64,000 bases of DNA from Novosphingobium profundi. Its GTDB lineage: Bacteria > Pseudomonadota > Alphaproteobacteria > Sphingomonadales > Sphingomonadaceae. Positions 51,264 to 59,800 of the stretch are shown one piece after another. Position 1 is the first letter of the stretch; each line of letters begins with the position of its first letter. The stretch lies in assembly GCF_020524485.1 (NCBI RefSeq), contig NZ_JAIVLF010000001.1, forward strand, positions 62,001 through 126,000. Reading direction: 5' to 3'. Both the position numbers and the translations under genes were made by a program. The notes under the pieces were generated by a model. That model saw only the letters and a program-made list of their open reading frames with translations, made no database searches and had not been told where the DNA came from.

Positions 51264-52024
51264 TGGCCCGGATGGAGGGAAAGACCGTCCTTGTGACAGG
51301 CGCTGCAGGCGGGCTGGGCTTTGCCATTGCACGTGCGTTCGCAGATGAGGGCGCACATGCCGTGCTGGTTGATCGCGACGCGCAGCGTCTGGCCCAAAGC
51401 CTCGAGGAACTGTGCGCGGCAGGTGCATCCTGCTCTTCGTTGGTTGCCGATCTGTCCGACGAAGATTCGATTCGGGCCCTGGCCGACGAGGTCTGTACCG
51501 CGCACGCGAGCCTCGATGTCCTCGTCAACAACGCCGGGCTTGCCTATGGCGAGATTGCCAGTGGCTTTTTCGGGCTGGGGCTGGTCAAGTGGCAGCACTA
51601 TCTGGCCGTGAACACGCTGGCCCCGCTGCTCCTGGCCGAACACCTGCGCACCCCGCTGGCGCGTGCGGGCGGGCTCATCATCAACCAGTCCTCAATGGCG
51701 AGCAACGTGCCGGGAACCGCGTACGGGGTGACCAAAGCGGCGCTCAACGCGGTGACGTTCGCTCTGGCGAGCCAGCTTGCGGGCGAGGGGGTGCGCTGCG
51801 TCGCGATTGCGCCGGGCATGATGGAGACCGAGGCCAGCACCGATGCCCTTGGCGACGAGGCGATGGCGCGCCTCACCGGCATGCAGCTCGCACCTTCGCG
51901 GCCCGGCAGCCCGTCCGATATCGCTCAGGCCTGCCTCTATCTTGCCTCGCGCGAGGGTAGCTTCCTCAATAACCTCGTGCTGCCGGTTGATGCGGGAAAT
52001 CGCCTGCGCGGTTATCGTGGCTGA
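51263..52024 (+). CDS. Short-chain dehydrogenase/reductase, 2 of 4
   Basis: Classical SDR, 253 aa. Cofactor motif VLVTGAAGGLGFAIARAFAD, then VNNAGLAYGEIASG, catalytic INQSSMASNVPGTAYGVTKA (Ser, Tyr, Lys), and IAPGMMETEAS. Start overlaps the arylsulfatase stop (TGATG), so it is co-translated with a secreted enzyme. A natural reading is that the alcohol released by desulfation is oxidised after uptake by this dehydrogenase. Confidence 0.94.
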   Translation: MARMEGKTVLVTGAAGGLGFAIARAFADEGAHAVLVDRDAQRLAQSLEELCAAGASCSSLVADLSDEDSIRALADEVCTAHASLDVLVNNAGLAYGEIASGFFGLGLVKWQHYLAVNTLAPLLLAEHLRTPLARAGGLIINQSSMASNVPGTAYGVTKAALNAVTFALASQLAGEGVRCVAIAPGMMETEASTDALGDEAMARLTGMQLAPSRPGSPSDIAQACLYLASREGSFLNNLVLPVDAGNRLRGYRG

Positions 52025-52326
52025 TCGCCCGCACGCTCCCTTCATGCAAGCCCTTGTTCTGGAGAATTGATTCTGCGGTACGGGACAGTTGACTGGGGCG
52101 GAAATCGGCGGTTTTCTCAGGCATAACGCCGCTGCGATAAAGTCCGCATCGCCATTCCAACGATCCAGTGCCTCTCGTACCAGTAATGCCGGCGACGATA
52201 CTCCGATGCGTCCGTCCGGATGCGCGGGGCGCACCTGCCCACGGGGGAAGATCGGCCCGAGATACAACGATAACAGCAACAGACGTGGAGCGAAGTGTCC
52301 CCGTCTGGCGAAAACGGGAGATGGAG
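52025..52326. other. Gene-free region upstream of the third TonB receptor
   Basis: A 302-bp gap. No credible gene is present. It should contain the receptor promoter. A small perfect inverted repeat, AGAAT-TG-ATTCT, lies at 52063-52074, about 250 bp before the start, and GATGCG is repeated directly at 52205-52210 and 52219-52224. Neither can be assigned to a regulator. Confidence 0.4.
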
Positions 52327-54849
52327 ATGGGTTATCTGGCGAAGCTTCTTGCCGCTTCTGCAGTCTGCGCCCTGGTGCAGCCGGCCGCGGTGCAGGCGCA
52401 GGAGACGGGTTCGGGGGACGCGCAGGACTCAGGGATCCGCATGCGCGATGACCTCGTGCTCGATGCCATTGTCGTGACCGCGCGCCGCCGCGCCGAGGAC
52501 GTGCAGGACGTGCCTCTCGTGGTGAACACCGTCACCGCCGAGGAATTCGCCGAACTCAACATCCGTGACTTCACCGATGTGCAGCAGCTTGTCCCGGGCC
52601 TGCAGTTGGGCACCAACGCCAATTCGTTCGGTGCCAATGCCCAGATCCGCGGCGTCAATATGGACGTCAACGCCAGCGGCTTCAACAACACCATCGAGTT
52701 CTACCAGAACGACGCGCCGATCCTGCCGCAGGTCGTGCTGCAGCAGACTTTCGACATTGCCCAGGTCGAAGTCCTGCGCGGGCCCCAGGGCGCGCTGCGT
52801 GGCCGCGCCTCGCCCTCGGGCTCGATGATCGTGACCACCCACAAGCCCGACCTTTACGAGATCGGCGGCTACGTTGCGAGCACGGCCAACGACATCGGCA
52901 CCATCAACGTCAACGGGGCGCTGGGAATCCCGGTGATCGAAGGGGTGGCGGGCATCCGTGTTGCAGGCATCTTTGCCGAGGACGAGGTCGACCGCGTCAC
53001 CACCATCAACCCGACCTTCGATGGCCGCGATCCCTTTGCGCGCACCAAGGGGGGGCGCATCACCGCCGTCGTCCAGCCGACCGACTGGCTGCGCTTCGAG
53101 GGCGGCTACCAGCGTGTCGACCGCAAGCGCCGCAATTACGATCAGGCCGAATCCTTCAGTCTGGTCAGCGACGTGCTGGGCGACAGTCCGGTCCTCGTGA
53201 CCCCGGGGGATCGCAACGCCGTGGCCGAGGACTCGCGCCACAGCACGGAAAAGTATGAAATCTTCAACTGGCAGGGGCAGGCCAGCTTTGCCGGGCAAAG
53301 CCTGATCTACGTCGGCTCGCGCCTCGAACAGGATATCGCCAGCGTCGAGCCGCTCGACCACGGCGGCTACTTCCGGGGATTTGATTACTACCAGCAGACC
53401 ATCGGCGGTGCGGTCGCCACCAGCCACGAGATCCGCCTCCAGAACGAGGAAATGGTCGCGGGGATGTTCGACTATGTCGTCGGCGCCTTCTTCCGCAAGA
53501 CGGACTCGGGCAACACCGTCTTCCGGGATGGTCCGATCACGCTTCCGGCGGTGTTCGGGGGGGGCATCGCCGCGCTCACGCAGCAGGACGTCTATTCGCT
53601 TTCCGTGACCGACGAGAAGTCCTTCTTCGGCAACCTGACCGTTCATATCGGGGATGCGACCCAGATCTCGGGCGGGGCGCGCTACATCAAGTTCAAGTCC
53701 AGCAACAACATTACGCTCAACGCGGTGAACCAGCTTGATCCGGCCGATCGCACGCTTCTTGTCTCCATGCCGCTGGGCATCGGGCTCAACGAATCCAATA
53801 TCGATACCGACAAGCTGATCTATCAGGTCAGCGCCCAGCACAACTTCACGCCCGACATCATGCTCTACGCCAGTGTCGGCAGCTCGTTCCGTCCCGGCCT
53901 CTTCGCGGTGGGCGATTTCAGCGTGAACCAGTCGCCGCTCGAACGCTCGTTCCAGCAGACCGACGACGAGACTTCCACGTCCTATGAACTGGGCCTCAAG
54001 ACCACGCTGATGGGCGGGCGTATGCGCCTCAACGTCGCGGGTTACTACCAGGAGTTCCAGAACTACCCCTACCGCGTTCCGGGTTCGAGCGGCATCAGCG
54101 GTGTCTATTTCGTCGACTATTCGTATGACCAGGCGAGCCAGACGGTCAATCCGCGTGTCAACCGCTTCAACTTCGTCTCGGGCGTTCCGGTCGAGGTCTG
54201 GGGCATGGAAGGCGAACTCAGCCTTGAGGCAACGCCCGATCTCAACATCAGCCTCGTTGCCGCTTATGCGGACGGCCAGATCAAGGACGGGGTCATTCCC
54301 TGCAACGACTTCCTGAACCCGGATGGTGTGCCGGATTCGCCGGCCAGCGCGCCGAGCCTGGGTGAGCTCATGGGGGTTGTCGGCAGCGACAACATCTCGG
54401 CCTGCACGGTCAACCAGGCCGCCTCCAGTCAGCCCAAGTTCTCGGCCACTGCGATGGCGGAATATTCGCGTCCGATCTCGAACAAGGTCGATGGCTTCGT
54501 GCGCGGCCTCTACAGCTTTTACGGCAAGAGCGCGGGCGATCCGACCAACGCCTGGGACAGCGTCAAGCAGTACGGCCTGTTCAATGTCTTCACCGGCATC
54601 CGCGACCCGCAGGGGGCCTGGGAAGTTACGCTGTTTGCCAAGAACCTGTTCGAGATGGAACGCGTGACCCAGCGCTCGCTGCCGCTCAGCAGCCAGTACC
54701 AGACCTTGCCGCTGCAGGGCTTCGGGCCGACCGGACCGATCTTCGGATCGCCGCAGAACGCCTCGTTCACCAGCACCTACACCAACATTCGGATGACCCC
54801 GCCGCGCGAATTCGGGATCAACATCCGCTTCACCTTCGGCGCACGCTGA
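52327..54849 (+). CDS. TonB-dependent outer-membrane receptor (sulfatase operon region)
   Basis: An 840-aa receptor. Signal peptide LLAASAVCALVQPAAVQAQ. TonB box LDAIVVTARRRAEDVQDVPL, plug with TAEEFAELNIRDFTDVQQL, IRGVNMDVNAS and VEVLRGPQGALRGRASPSGS. Late barrel motifs are AWEVTLFAKNLFEMERVTQR and a final FGINIRFTFGAR. Of two ATGs 6 bp apart, 52327 fits GGGAG at 6 nt. It lies downstream of the arylsulfatase/SDR genes and upstream of small catabolic genes, so it may import the sulfate ester or a related hydrophobic molecule. It differs from the receptors at 5048 and 17673 in plug and barrel sequence. Confidence 0.94.
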   Translation: MGYLAKLLAASAVCALVQPAAVQAQETGSGDAQDSGIRMRDDLVLDAIVVTARRRAEDVQDVPLVVNTVTAEEFAELNIRDFTDVQQLVPGLQLGTNANSFGANAQIRGVNMDVNASGFNNTIEFYQNDAPILPQVVLQQTFDIAQVEVLRGPQGALRGRASPSGSMIVTTHKPDLYEIGGYVASTANDIGTINVNGALGIPVIEGVAGIRVAGIFAEDEVDRVTTINPTFDGRDPFARTKGGRITAVVQPTDWLRFEGGYQRVDRKRRNYDQAESFSLVSDVLGDSPVLVTPGDRNAVAEDSRHSTEKYEIFNWQGQASFAGQSLIYVGSRLEQDIASVEPLDHGGYFRGFDYYQQTIGGAVATSHEIRLQNEEMVAGMFDYVVGAFFRKTDSGNTVFRDGPITLPAVFGGGIAALTQQDVYSLSVTDEKSFFGNLTVHIGDATQISGGARYIKFKSSNNITLNAVNQLDPADRTLLVSMPLGIGLNESNIDTDKLIYQVSAQHNFTPDIMLYASVGSSFRPGLFAVGDFSVNQSPLERSFQQTDDETSTSYELGLKTTLMGGRMRLNVAGYYQEFQNYPYRVPGSSGISGVYFVDYSYDQASQTVNPRVNRFNFVSGVPVEVWGMEGELSLEATPDLNISLVAAYADGQIKDGVIPCNDFLNPDGVPDSPASAPSLGELMGVVGSDNISACTVNQAASSQPKFSATAMAEYSRPISNKVDGFVRGLYSFYGKSAGDPTNAWDSVKQYGLFNVFTGIRDPQGAWEVTLFAKNLFEMERVTQRSLPLSSQYQTLPLQGFGPTGPIFGSPQNASFTSTYTNIRMTPPREFGINIRFTFGAR

Positions 54850-54966
54850 CGGGCGTGGGTGGGCCATGCCGGGATCCGGCGTGGTCCACCGCGGCAGCGA
54901 TGGTTGGTGTCGGGCGTTGCCTGCGCTGGCCTGCGAGTTAGGATGGAGCGGGGAAGAGGAGGCTTC

Positions 54967-55755
54967 ATGGCCCGTTACGTGACCTTGCACCTGCATAACA
55001 TCGCGGCGGGGCGCGAGGCGGACTACGCCGCGTGGTTCGAAGAGGAGCACCGCCCCCGGCTCGCCGGGTTGGAGGGCTTCCTCTCGGCCGATCGCTTCGA
55101 GATCGCCCAGATCCAGATCATGCCCGACATTGATCAGCCCTGGCGGTTCCTCAGTTTCTACGAGTTCGATTATCAGGTCCCCGACAGGGACATTCCCAAG
55201 CTGGGCCGCCTGCTCGAGGGACCGCGCTGCGCGGGGCTCATCGACGATGGCAACGAGAGCGAGCGGCTCTACACCTACAACATGTATTCCGACTGGCACG
55301 TCGGCCCCAACTGGCAGCAGGGCAAGCCTCTCTCGGGGCTGTTCATCATCCCGGCCAACCTCGTGCAGGGGCGCGAGGAGGACTACCACCGCTGGTACGA
55401 CGAGGTGCACATCCCCGAGGTCAGCCGCGTGCCCGGTTTTGTGGGCATGAAGCGTGGGCGGCTCGCGGGCACCCAGTGCAATCCGCAGCGGTACTGTCCG
55501 GGCGGTGAACTGGTGGTCTGCGCGCACCAGACCGACAACCTGCTTTTCAGCGTCAAGGACTTCTCGGCGCGCGCGCGCGGCGTTTCGCCCAGCGGCGTGG
55601 CGATGGAGCCGCGCTCCACGGCAGGCTCGTTCGCGCGCACGGTTCATTTCTTCACGAAGATCAGCGGCGAGATCTGGGACGGGGGCATTGCCTACGCAGG
55701 CGATTTTTCGGCCTACCCGGAAAACTGGGAACGCCAGCCAAGACAGGAGGCCTGA
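54967..55755 (+). CDS. Duplicated dimeric alpha/beta-barrel (ABM/EthD-like) protein
   Basis: A 262-aa protein with two similar halves: HLHNIAAGREADYAAWFEEE plus HRPRLAGLEGFLSADRF in the first, and IIPANLVQGREEDYHRWYDE plus VHIPEVSRVPGFVGMKRG in the second. Each half fits the ferredoxin-like dimeric alpha/beta-barrel fold, here fused in tandem so that one chain may form the usual dimer. Members include EthD, monooxygenases and isomerases without cofactors. The perfect AGGAGG at 5-nt spacing supports the ATG at 54967. An SDR starts right after its stop. Function is open: cofactor-free oxygenase, isomerase or helper protein. Confidence 0.78.
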   Translation: MARYVTLHLHNIAAGREADYAAWFEEEHRPRLAGLEGFLSADRFEIAQIQIMPDIDQPWRFLSFYEFDYQVPDRDIPKLGRLLEGPRCAGLIDDGNESERLYTYNMYSDWHVGPNWQQGKPLSGLFIIPANLVQGREEDYHRWYDEVHIPEVSRVPGFVGMKRGRLAGTQCNPQRYCPGGELVVCAHQTDNLLFSVKDFSARARGVSPSGVAMEPRSTAGSFARTVHFFTKISGEIWDGGIAYAGDFSAYPENWERQPRQEA

Positions 55756-56496
55756 GTGGCAAAGACGATCGTGATCACGGGCGCGGGCGAGGGGCTGGGC
55801 AAGGCGCTCTCGCGCCGCTTTTGCGAAGACGGCGACAAGGTGGTGATGCTGGGGCGTACGCTCGCCAAGCTGGAGACCGCGGCCGCCGAATTCGGCCCCA
55901 ACTGCATGGCGGTGCGCTGCGATATCGGCGATCCGGATTCGGTGCGCGAGGCCTTTGCCGAAATCGCCAAGGTGCATGCGGGCATCGATGTTCTCATCAA
56001 CAACGCGGCCGTCTATGTGCCTTTTACGCTGGAGGACGCCGAGGATGCCGATATCCTCGCGCAGATCACCACCAATGTTGCAGGCCCCGTCTTTGTCGCG
56101 CGCGAGGCGGTCAAGTCGATGCCTGCGGGCGGGCACATCATCAACGTCACCAGCGAGAGCGTCGACCTCGCGATCCCGATGCTGTGGTTCTACGCCGCGA
56201 CCAAGGGCGCGGTCGAGCGCATCGGCAAGGGCTGGCGCGAGGAACTGGCGGGCAAGGGCATCCGCGTGACGACGGTGCGCGCGGGCAAGATGTTCGGTGA
56301 GGGCAAGACCGGGAGCGGGTGGTCGATGGAGACGACGATGCGCTTTGCCAAGGCCTGTGCGCAGGCGGGCATGCCCATGCAGGAGCAGCCGATCACCGAT
56401 TTCGCCTCGCTCCTGCCGACCTTCCGCACGATCGTGGATTCGCCCGAGGACCTCAATCTCGATCTCGTGACCCTGGGCGCGCGCCGCCCGGTCTGA
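55756..56496 (+). CDS. Short-chain dehydrogenase/reductase, 3 of 4
   Basis: Classical SDR, 246 aa. Cofactor site IVITGAGEGLGKALSRRF, then VLINNAAVYVPF, catalytic INVTSESVDLAIPMLWFYAA with Tyr-Ala-Ala-Thr-Lys. The start is GTG at 55756, immediately after the upstream TGA, with AGGAGG inside the end of the previous gene at 5-nt spacing. It is followed by an aldehyde dehydrogenase 23 bp downstream; alcohol-to-aldehyde-to-acid oxidation by the pair is plausible. Confidence 0.92.
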   Translation: MAKTIVITGAGEGLGKALSRRFCEDGDKVVMLGRTLAKLETAAAEFGPNCMAVRCDIGDPDSVREAFAEIAKVHAGIDVLINNAAVYVPFTLEDAEDADILAQITTNVAGPVFVAREAVKSMPAGGHIINVTSESVDLAIPMLWFYAATKGAVERIGKGWREELAGKGIRVTTVRAGKMFGEGKTGSGWSMETTMRFAKACAQAGMPMQEQPITDFASLLPTFRTIVDSPEDLNLDLVTLGARRPV

Positions 56497-56519
56497 CCTT
56501 GCTGAAGACAGGACACCCT

Positions 56520-57998
56520 ATGACGCTTCTTCCCCCGGCCCGCCTCTACATCGACGGCGAACTGCGCGATGCGCAAGGCGGCAAGACTTTCGAGGTCATC
56601 AACCCCTGGACGGGCGATGTCGCCGGTGAGGCGGCCGATGCTACCTCGCAGGATGTCGATGCGGCCATTGCCGCCGCACGCCGGGCCTTTGATGAAACCG
56701 ACTGGGGGGATCCTGGCAACCGGGCTAGCCGCGTCGCGCTGCTGACGAAGCTGCGCGCGCTGTTCGAGGAAAACAAGGACCGACTCGCCGCGCTGGCCCG
56801 GTTCGAGGCGGGCGCGGCGCTGGGCGCGGTGGGCATGGCGCATGTCGATACCGCCAACCAGGGCTGGGACGATTACCTGGCTGTTTTTGATCAGGTGACC
56901 TGGGAAGAAGACCTGGGCAATCGGGACTTTCGCGGCTTCCCCTCGCACCGCAAGGTTGTCTACGAGCCGGTCGGCGTGGTCGCGGCGATCACGCCCTGGA
57001 ACGTGCCGCACTACGTCAACGTGGGCAAGGTCGTCGCCGCGCTGCTGGCGGGCTGCACCGTGATCCTGAAGCCCGCTCCCGATACGCCCGGCATGGGCGC
57101 GATCTGGGGCGAACTGGCTGCAGAAGCGGGCTTTCCTGCGGGCGTCCTCAACGTCGTCTTCGGCAAGGACCCGGCCGCAGCAGGTGAGCAGCTCGTCCAG
57201 GACCCGCGCGTCGATCTCGTCAGCTTCACCGGTTCCACCGGGGTGGGCAAGCGCATCATGGAGGCAGGCGCAGCGACCTTGAAGCGCGTCTTCCTCGAAC
57301 TGGGCGGCAAGAGCGCGAAGATCGTGCTCGACGATGCGCCCGATTTCGCGCGCGAATGCGCGCAATCGATGCTGGTCTTCCACGCCGGGCAGGGCTGCGC
57401 GGTGCAGTCGCGTCTGCTCGTTCCCCGCAGTCGCTATGAGGAAGCCAAGGCGGGCCTCGCCATGGCCTATCAGGGCTTTGGCGACAACTGGGGCGGCATG
57501 GACGAGCCGACCCACATCATGGGCCCCGTCGTCAGTGCGCGGCAGATGGAGCGGGTTCTGGGCTACATCGAACTGGGCCAGCAGGAAGGCGCGACGCTGC
57601 TCGCCGGAGGCAAGGCCCGTCCCGACAAGGGTGGGGGCTATTTCATTGAACCCACGTGCTTTGTCGATGTGGACAATTCCATGCGCATCGCGCAGGAGGA
57701 AATCTTCGGTCCGGTCCTGGTGGTGATCCCCTACGAGGATGACGAGGACGCCATCCGCATTGCGAACGAAAGCCAGTACGGCCTTTCGGGCGGGGTGGTT
57801 TCCGCCGATCAACTCCGCGCCGAACGCGTGGCCCGCCGGATACGGACGGGGTCGATCAGCGTTAACGGAGGGATGTGCATTGCCGGGGACCTGCCTTTCG
57901 GCGGCTTCAAGGGCAGCGGAATGGGGCGTGAGTGGGGCCTTGCGGGCATCGAGGAGTTCCTCGACAGCAAGGTCATCGCGACGCGCCTCGCTTCGTGA
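56520..57998 (+). CDS. NAD(P)-dependent aldehyde dehydrogenase, 2 of 2
   Basis: A 492-aa enzyme of typical length. Catalytic base Glu260 (VFLELGGKSAKIVLDD) and nucleophile Cys293 (FHAGQGCAVQSRLLVP). Other motifs are ITPWNVPHYVNVGKVV, VILKPAPDTPGMGA and EEIFGPVLVVIPY. It differs from the enzyme at 33552 in active-site context (GQGC vs GQTC), so it is a distinct subfamily. The genes around it (SDR, TetR) suggest an alcohol/aldehyde oxidation step under local control. Confidence 0.95.
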   Translation: MTLLPPARLYIDGELRDAQGGKTFEVINPWTGDVAGEAADATSQDVDAAIAAARRAFDETDWGDPGNRASRVALLTKLRALFEENKDRLAALARFEAGAALGAVGMAHVDTANQGWDDYLAVFDQVTWEEDLGNRDFRGFPSHRKVVYEPVGVVAAITPWNVPHYVNVGKVVAALLAGCTVILKPAPDTPGMGAIWGELAAEAGFPAGVLNVVFGKDPAAAGEQLVQDPRVDLVSFTGSTGVGKRIMEAGAATLKRVFLELGGKSAKIVLDDAPDFARECAQSMLVFHAGQGCAVQSRLLVPRSRYEEAKAGLAMAYQGFGDNWGGMDEPTHIMGPVVSARQMERVLGYIELGQQEGATLLAGGKARPDKGGGYFIEPTCFVDVDNSMRIAQEEIFGPVLVVIPYEDDEDAIRIANESQYGLSGGVVSADQLRAERVARRIRTGSISVNGGMCIAGDLPFGGFKGSGMGREWGLAGIEEFLDSKVIATRLAS

Positions 57999-58051
57999 AA
58001 TCGGCGCCTCATGACAAGGGGGCCGGGACGCAGTGATGGATTGAAGGTGAC

Positions 58052-58714
58052 GTGAGCGAAGGCCTGAACGATACCAACCAGCAAGGACAGAAGCTGGGCA
58101 AGAAGGGCAAGATAACCCGCGAGCGTATCCTGAGCGCCTCGCGCGAGTTGATCGCCGATCCGGCCTGTGAATTCTCGCTCAGCGGCGTCGCGCGGCACAC
58201 GGGCCTGCGCATGTCTTCGATCTACACCTACTTTGCCGATCTGCCCGACCTGTTCCTAGCCGTGCTTGATCCCGTCGCGCGGGAGGCCGAGGAGGCGTAC
58301 CTTACCTTGCTGCGCACGCGCTGGGCGGATGGGGAGATCGATGCCCGCGCAACCGAACTGGTTCAGGCTTTCTACGCCTACTGGGAGCGCCACAGCCGGC
58401 TCCTGCACCTGCGCAATCGCCTTGCCGACCAGCACGAGCGCTCCGTTCTGCTCCAGCGCATTGCCATGGCGCGCACGGTCGTACGCCTGCTCGGCTGGCA
58501 GATGGGCGGCGATCCGGACGGAGCGACGGGAGAGCCCTATGATCTGGCGAGTGTGCTCTACACAGGGCTCGAACGCGTGGTGACCATCGCCACCGACACC
58601 GAGCTCAAAGCCTGCTATCCGGCCGACATCAAGCCTCGCTTCGAAGGCGCCACGCTGCGCCAGCAGTCGCGCCTCCTGGCGCTGGCGATCAAGGACCAGC
58701 GCGCGGCCGCGTGA
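58052..58714 (+). CDS. TetR-family regulator, 2 of 2
   Basis: A 220-aa regulator. The helix-turn-helix is RERILSASRELIADPACEFS then GVARHTGLRMSSIYTYFADL (residues about 22-75). The start is a GTG at 58052 after GAAGGTGA; the spacing is short, so a slightly different start is possible. It is the last gene of the rightward cluster and is separated from the convergent beta-oxidation operon by a paired-hairpin element. Likely control of the receptor/ABM/SDR/ALDH genes upstream. Confidence 0.9.
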   Translation: MSEGLNDTNQQGQKLGKKGKITRERILSASRELIADPACEFSLSGVARHTGLRMSSIYTYFADLPDLFLAVLDPVAREAEEAYLTLLRTRWADGEIDARATELVQAFYAYWERHSRLLHLRNRLADQHERSVLLQRIAMARTVVRLLGWQMGGDPDGATGEPYDLASVLYTGLERVVTIATDTELKACYPADIKPRFEGATLRQQSRLLALAIKDQRAAA

Positions 58715-58750
58715 GGTGACGGGAAGAGTAAGAAAACCAAGAAGGTGGTT

Positions 58751-58950
58751 CCGAGGGCCATTGCCCTCGGGCTCCCAAAACCTGGCTGGGGCAGTTCGCG
58801 CGGCTATTTTGCGTATGAATGGCGAGGTTGCGTGGCCCTGTAATTGGGGACAAAGCCCCCTTTATCTGACCGGCCTTACGCTATGGACGGAATATTGATT
58901 GAACGCGCTGCGCTCGCCCGTTCCGGGAGCCCGAGGGCAATGGCCCTCTG
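58751..58950. repeat. Paired-hairpin convergent-junction element, copy 5
   Basis: Between the TetR gene (+) and the enoyl-CoA hydratase gene (-). The left hairpin at 58751-58770 is CCGAGGGC-CATT-GCCCTCGG, followed by GCTCCC. The right hairpin at 58931-58950 is CCGAGGGC-AATG-GCCCTCtG, preceded by CGGGAGC, with one mismatch. The inner sequence (about 160 bp) is longer and unrelated to the other copies, and lacks the GACCTCACC pair. The loops of both arms carry the same compensating change (CATC to CATT, GATG to AATG), so the two arms changed together. Confidence 0.78.
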
Positions 58951-58965
58951 AACTGTCCTTCTTCT

Positions 58966-59772
58966 TCAGTCCGCCTTCTTGCTACCCAGGCTGGCGACGT
59001 AGGCCTCGATCCGGGCGAGGTAGTCCGGGTTCAGCATGAGCGCGCTGTTGGCCATGCGTTCGACCTGGCGGGCGGTGTCGCGGCCCACTTCGGCGGCCAT
59101 CTCGATCGCGATCTTGGCAGCGCCCATCTGCTCGGCGCTGTTCTTGGTCAGGTGGCGGCAGAAATCGAGGGCGGCCTCCTCGAACCCCTCGTCGGGGAGC
59201 ACGTCGTGGACGAGCCCCATGACATGGGCCTTGTTGGCATCGGCCTTGCGATTGGCCATGACCAGCCAGCGCGCCCAGTGGGGGCCGCAGATGCGGGTCA
59301 GGCGGCTGACCCCGTTCGAGGCGGGGAGCACGCCGAAGATGCCTTCGGGGAAAGCGAACTCGGCGCTCTGGGCGGCCAGGCGAAAGTCGCAGGAAAGCGC
59401 CATCTCCAGGCCGCCGCCGACGCAGGGGGCGTGGATGGCGCAGACGATCGGCTTCTCGATATGCTCCATCTCGTCGTAGATGCGCTGCATGCCGAACAGG
59501 CCGGTGCGGTGGTTCTCTCGGATTGCGCCGGCGCTGCGGGCCTGGGCCGAGGGCGCCCCGCTGCGCAGGTCTGCGCCCGAGCAGAAATAGCGCCCGCGCG
59601 CGCGGATCAGCAGGACCCGCAGGTCCGGATCGTCGCGCAGGCGGGCGACGGCCTCGTCGAACAGCGCCATGGTCTGGGCCGACAGGGCGTTGAGCTTGTC
59701 GGGCCGGTTCAGGGTCACGACGAGAACACCGTCGATGACTTCGCTCAGGAGGTGGGGGGCGTCCTCGCTCAT
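58966..59772 (-). CDS. Enoyl-CoA hydratase/isomerase family protein
   Basis: Crotonase-fold enzyme, 268 aa. Oxyanion-hole and active-site segments are RYFCSGADLRSGAP, IHAPCVGGGLEMALSCDFRL and AEFAFPEGIFGVLPASNG (Glu in FPEG). It hydrates or isomerises an enoyl-CoA. It is the last gene of the leftward ferredoxin/SDR/acyl-CoA dehydrogenase/hydratase operon, 28 bp after the dehydrogenase stop, and would use the dehydrogenase product. The 3' end abuts the paired-hairpin element. Confidence 0.93.
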   Translation of the reverse strand: MSEDAPHLLSEVIDGVLVVTLNRPDKLNALSAQTMALFDEAVARLRDDPDLRVLLIRARGRYFCSGADLRSGAPSAQARSAGAIRENHRTGLFGMQRIYDEMEHIEKPIVCAIHAPCVGGGLEMALSCDFRLAAQSAEFAFPEGIFGVLPASNGVSRLTRICGPHWARWLVMANRKADANKAHVMGLVHDVLPDEGFEEAALDFCRHLTKNSAEQMGAAKIAIEMAAEVGRDTARQVERMANSALMLNPDYLARIEAYVASLGSKKAD

Positions 59773-59800
59773 GCGGGAAATCTCCGGTTCCGTCGGGACA

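Noticed and set aside
48360..51428. A 1022-codon leftward open frame opposite the arylsulfatase
   Set aside because: The rightward frame has a signal peptide and complete sulfatase motifs; the other strand does not.
52429..56136. A 1235-codon leftward open frame opposite the third TonB receptor and neighbouring genes
   Set aside because: It is antisense to several well-supported genes, has no known domain and is rich in Arg/Gly/Asp/Val as expected for the complement of GC-rich coding DNA.
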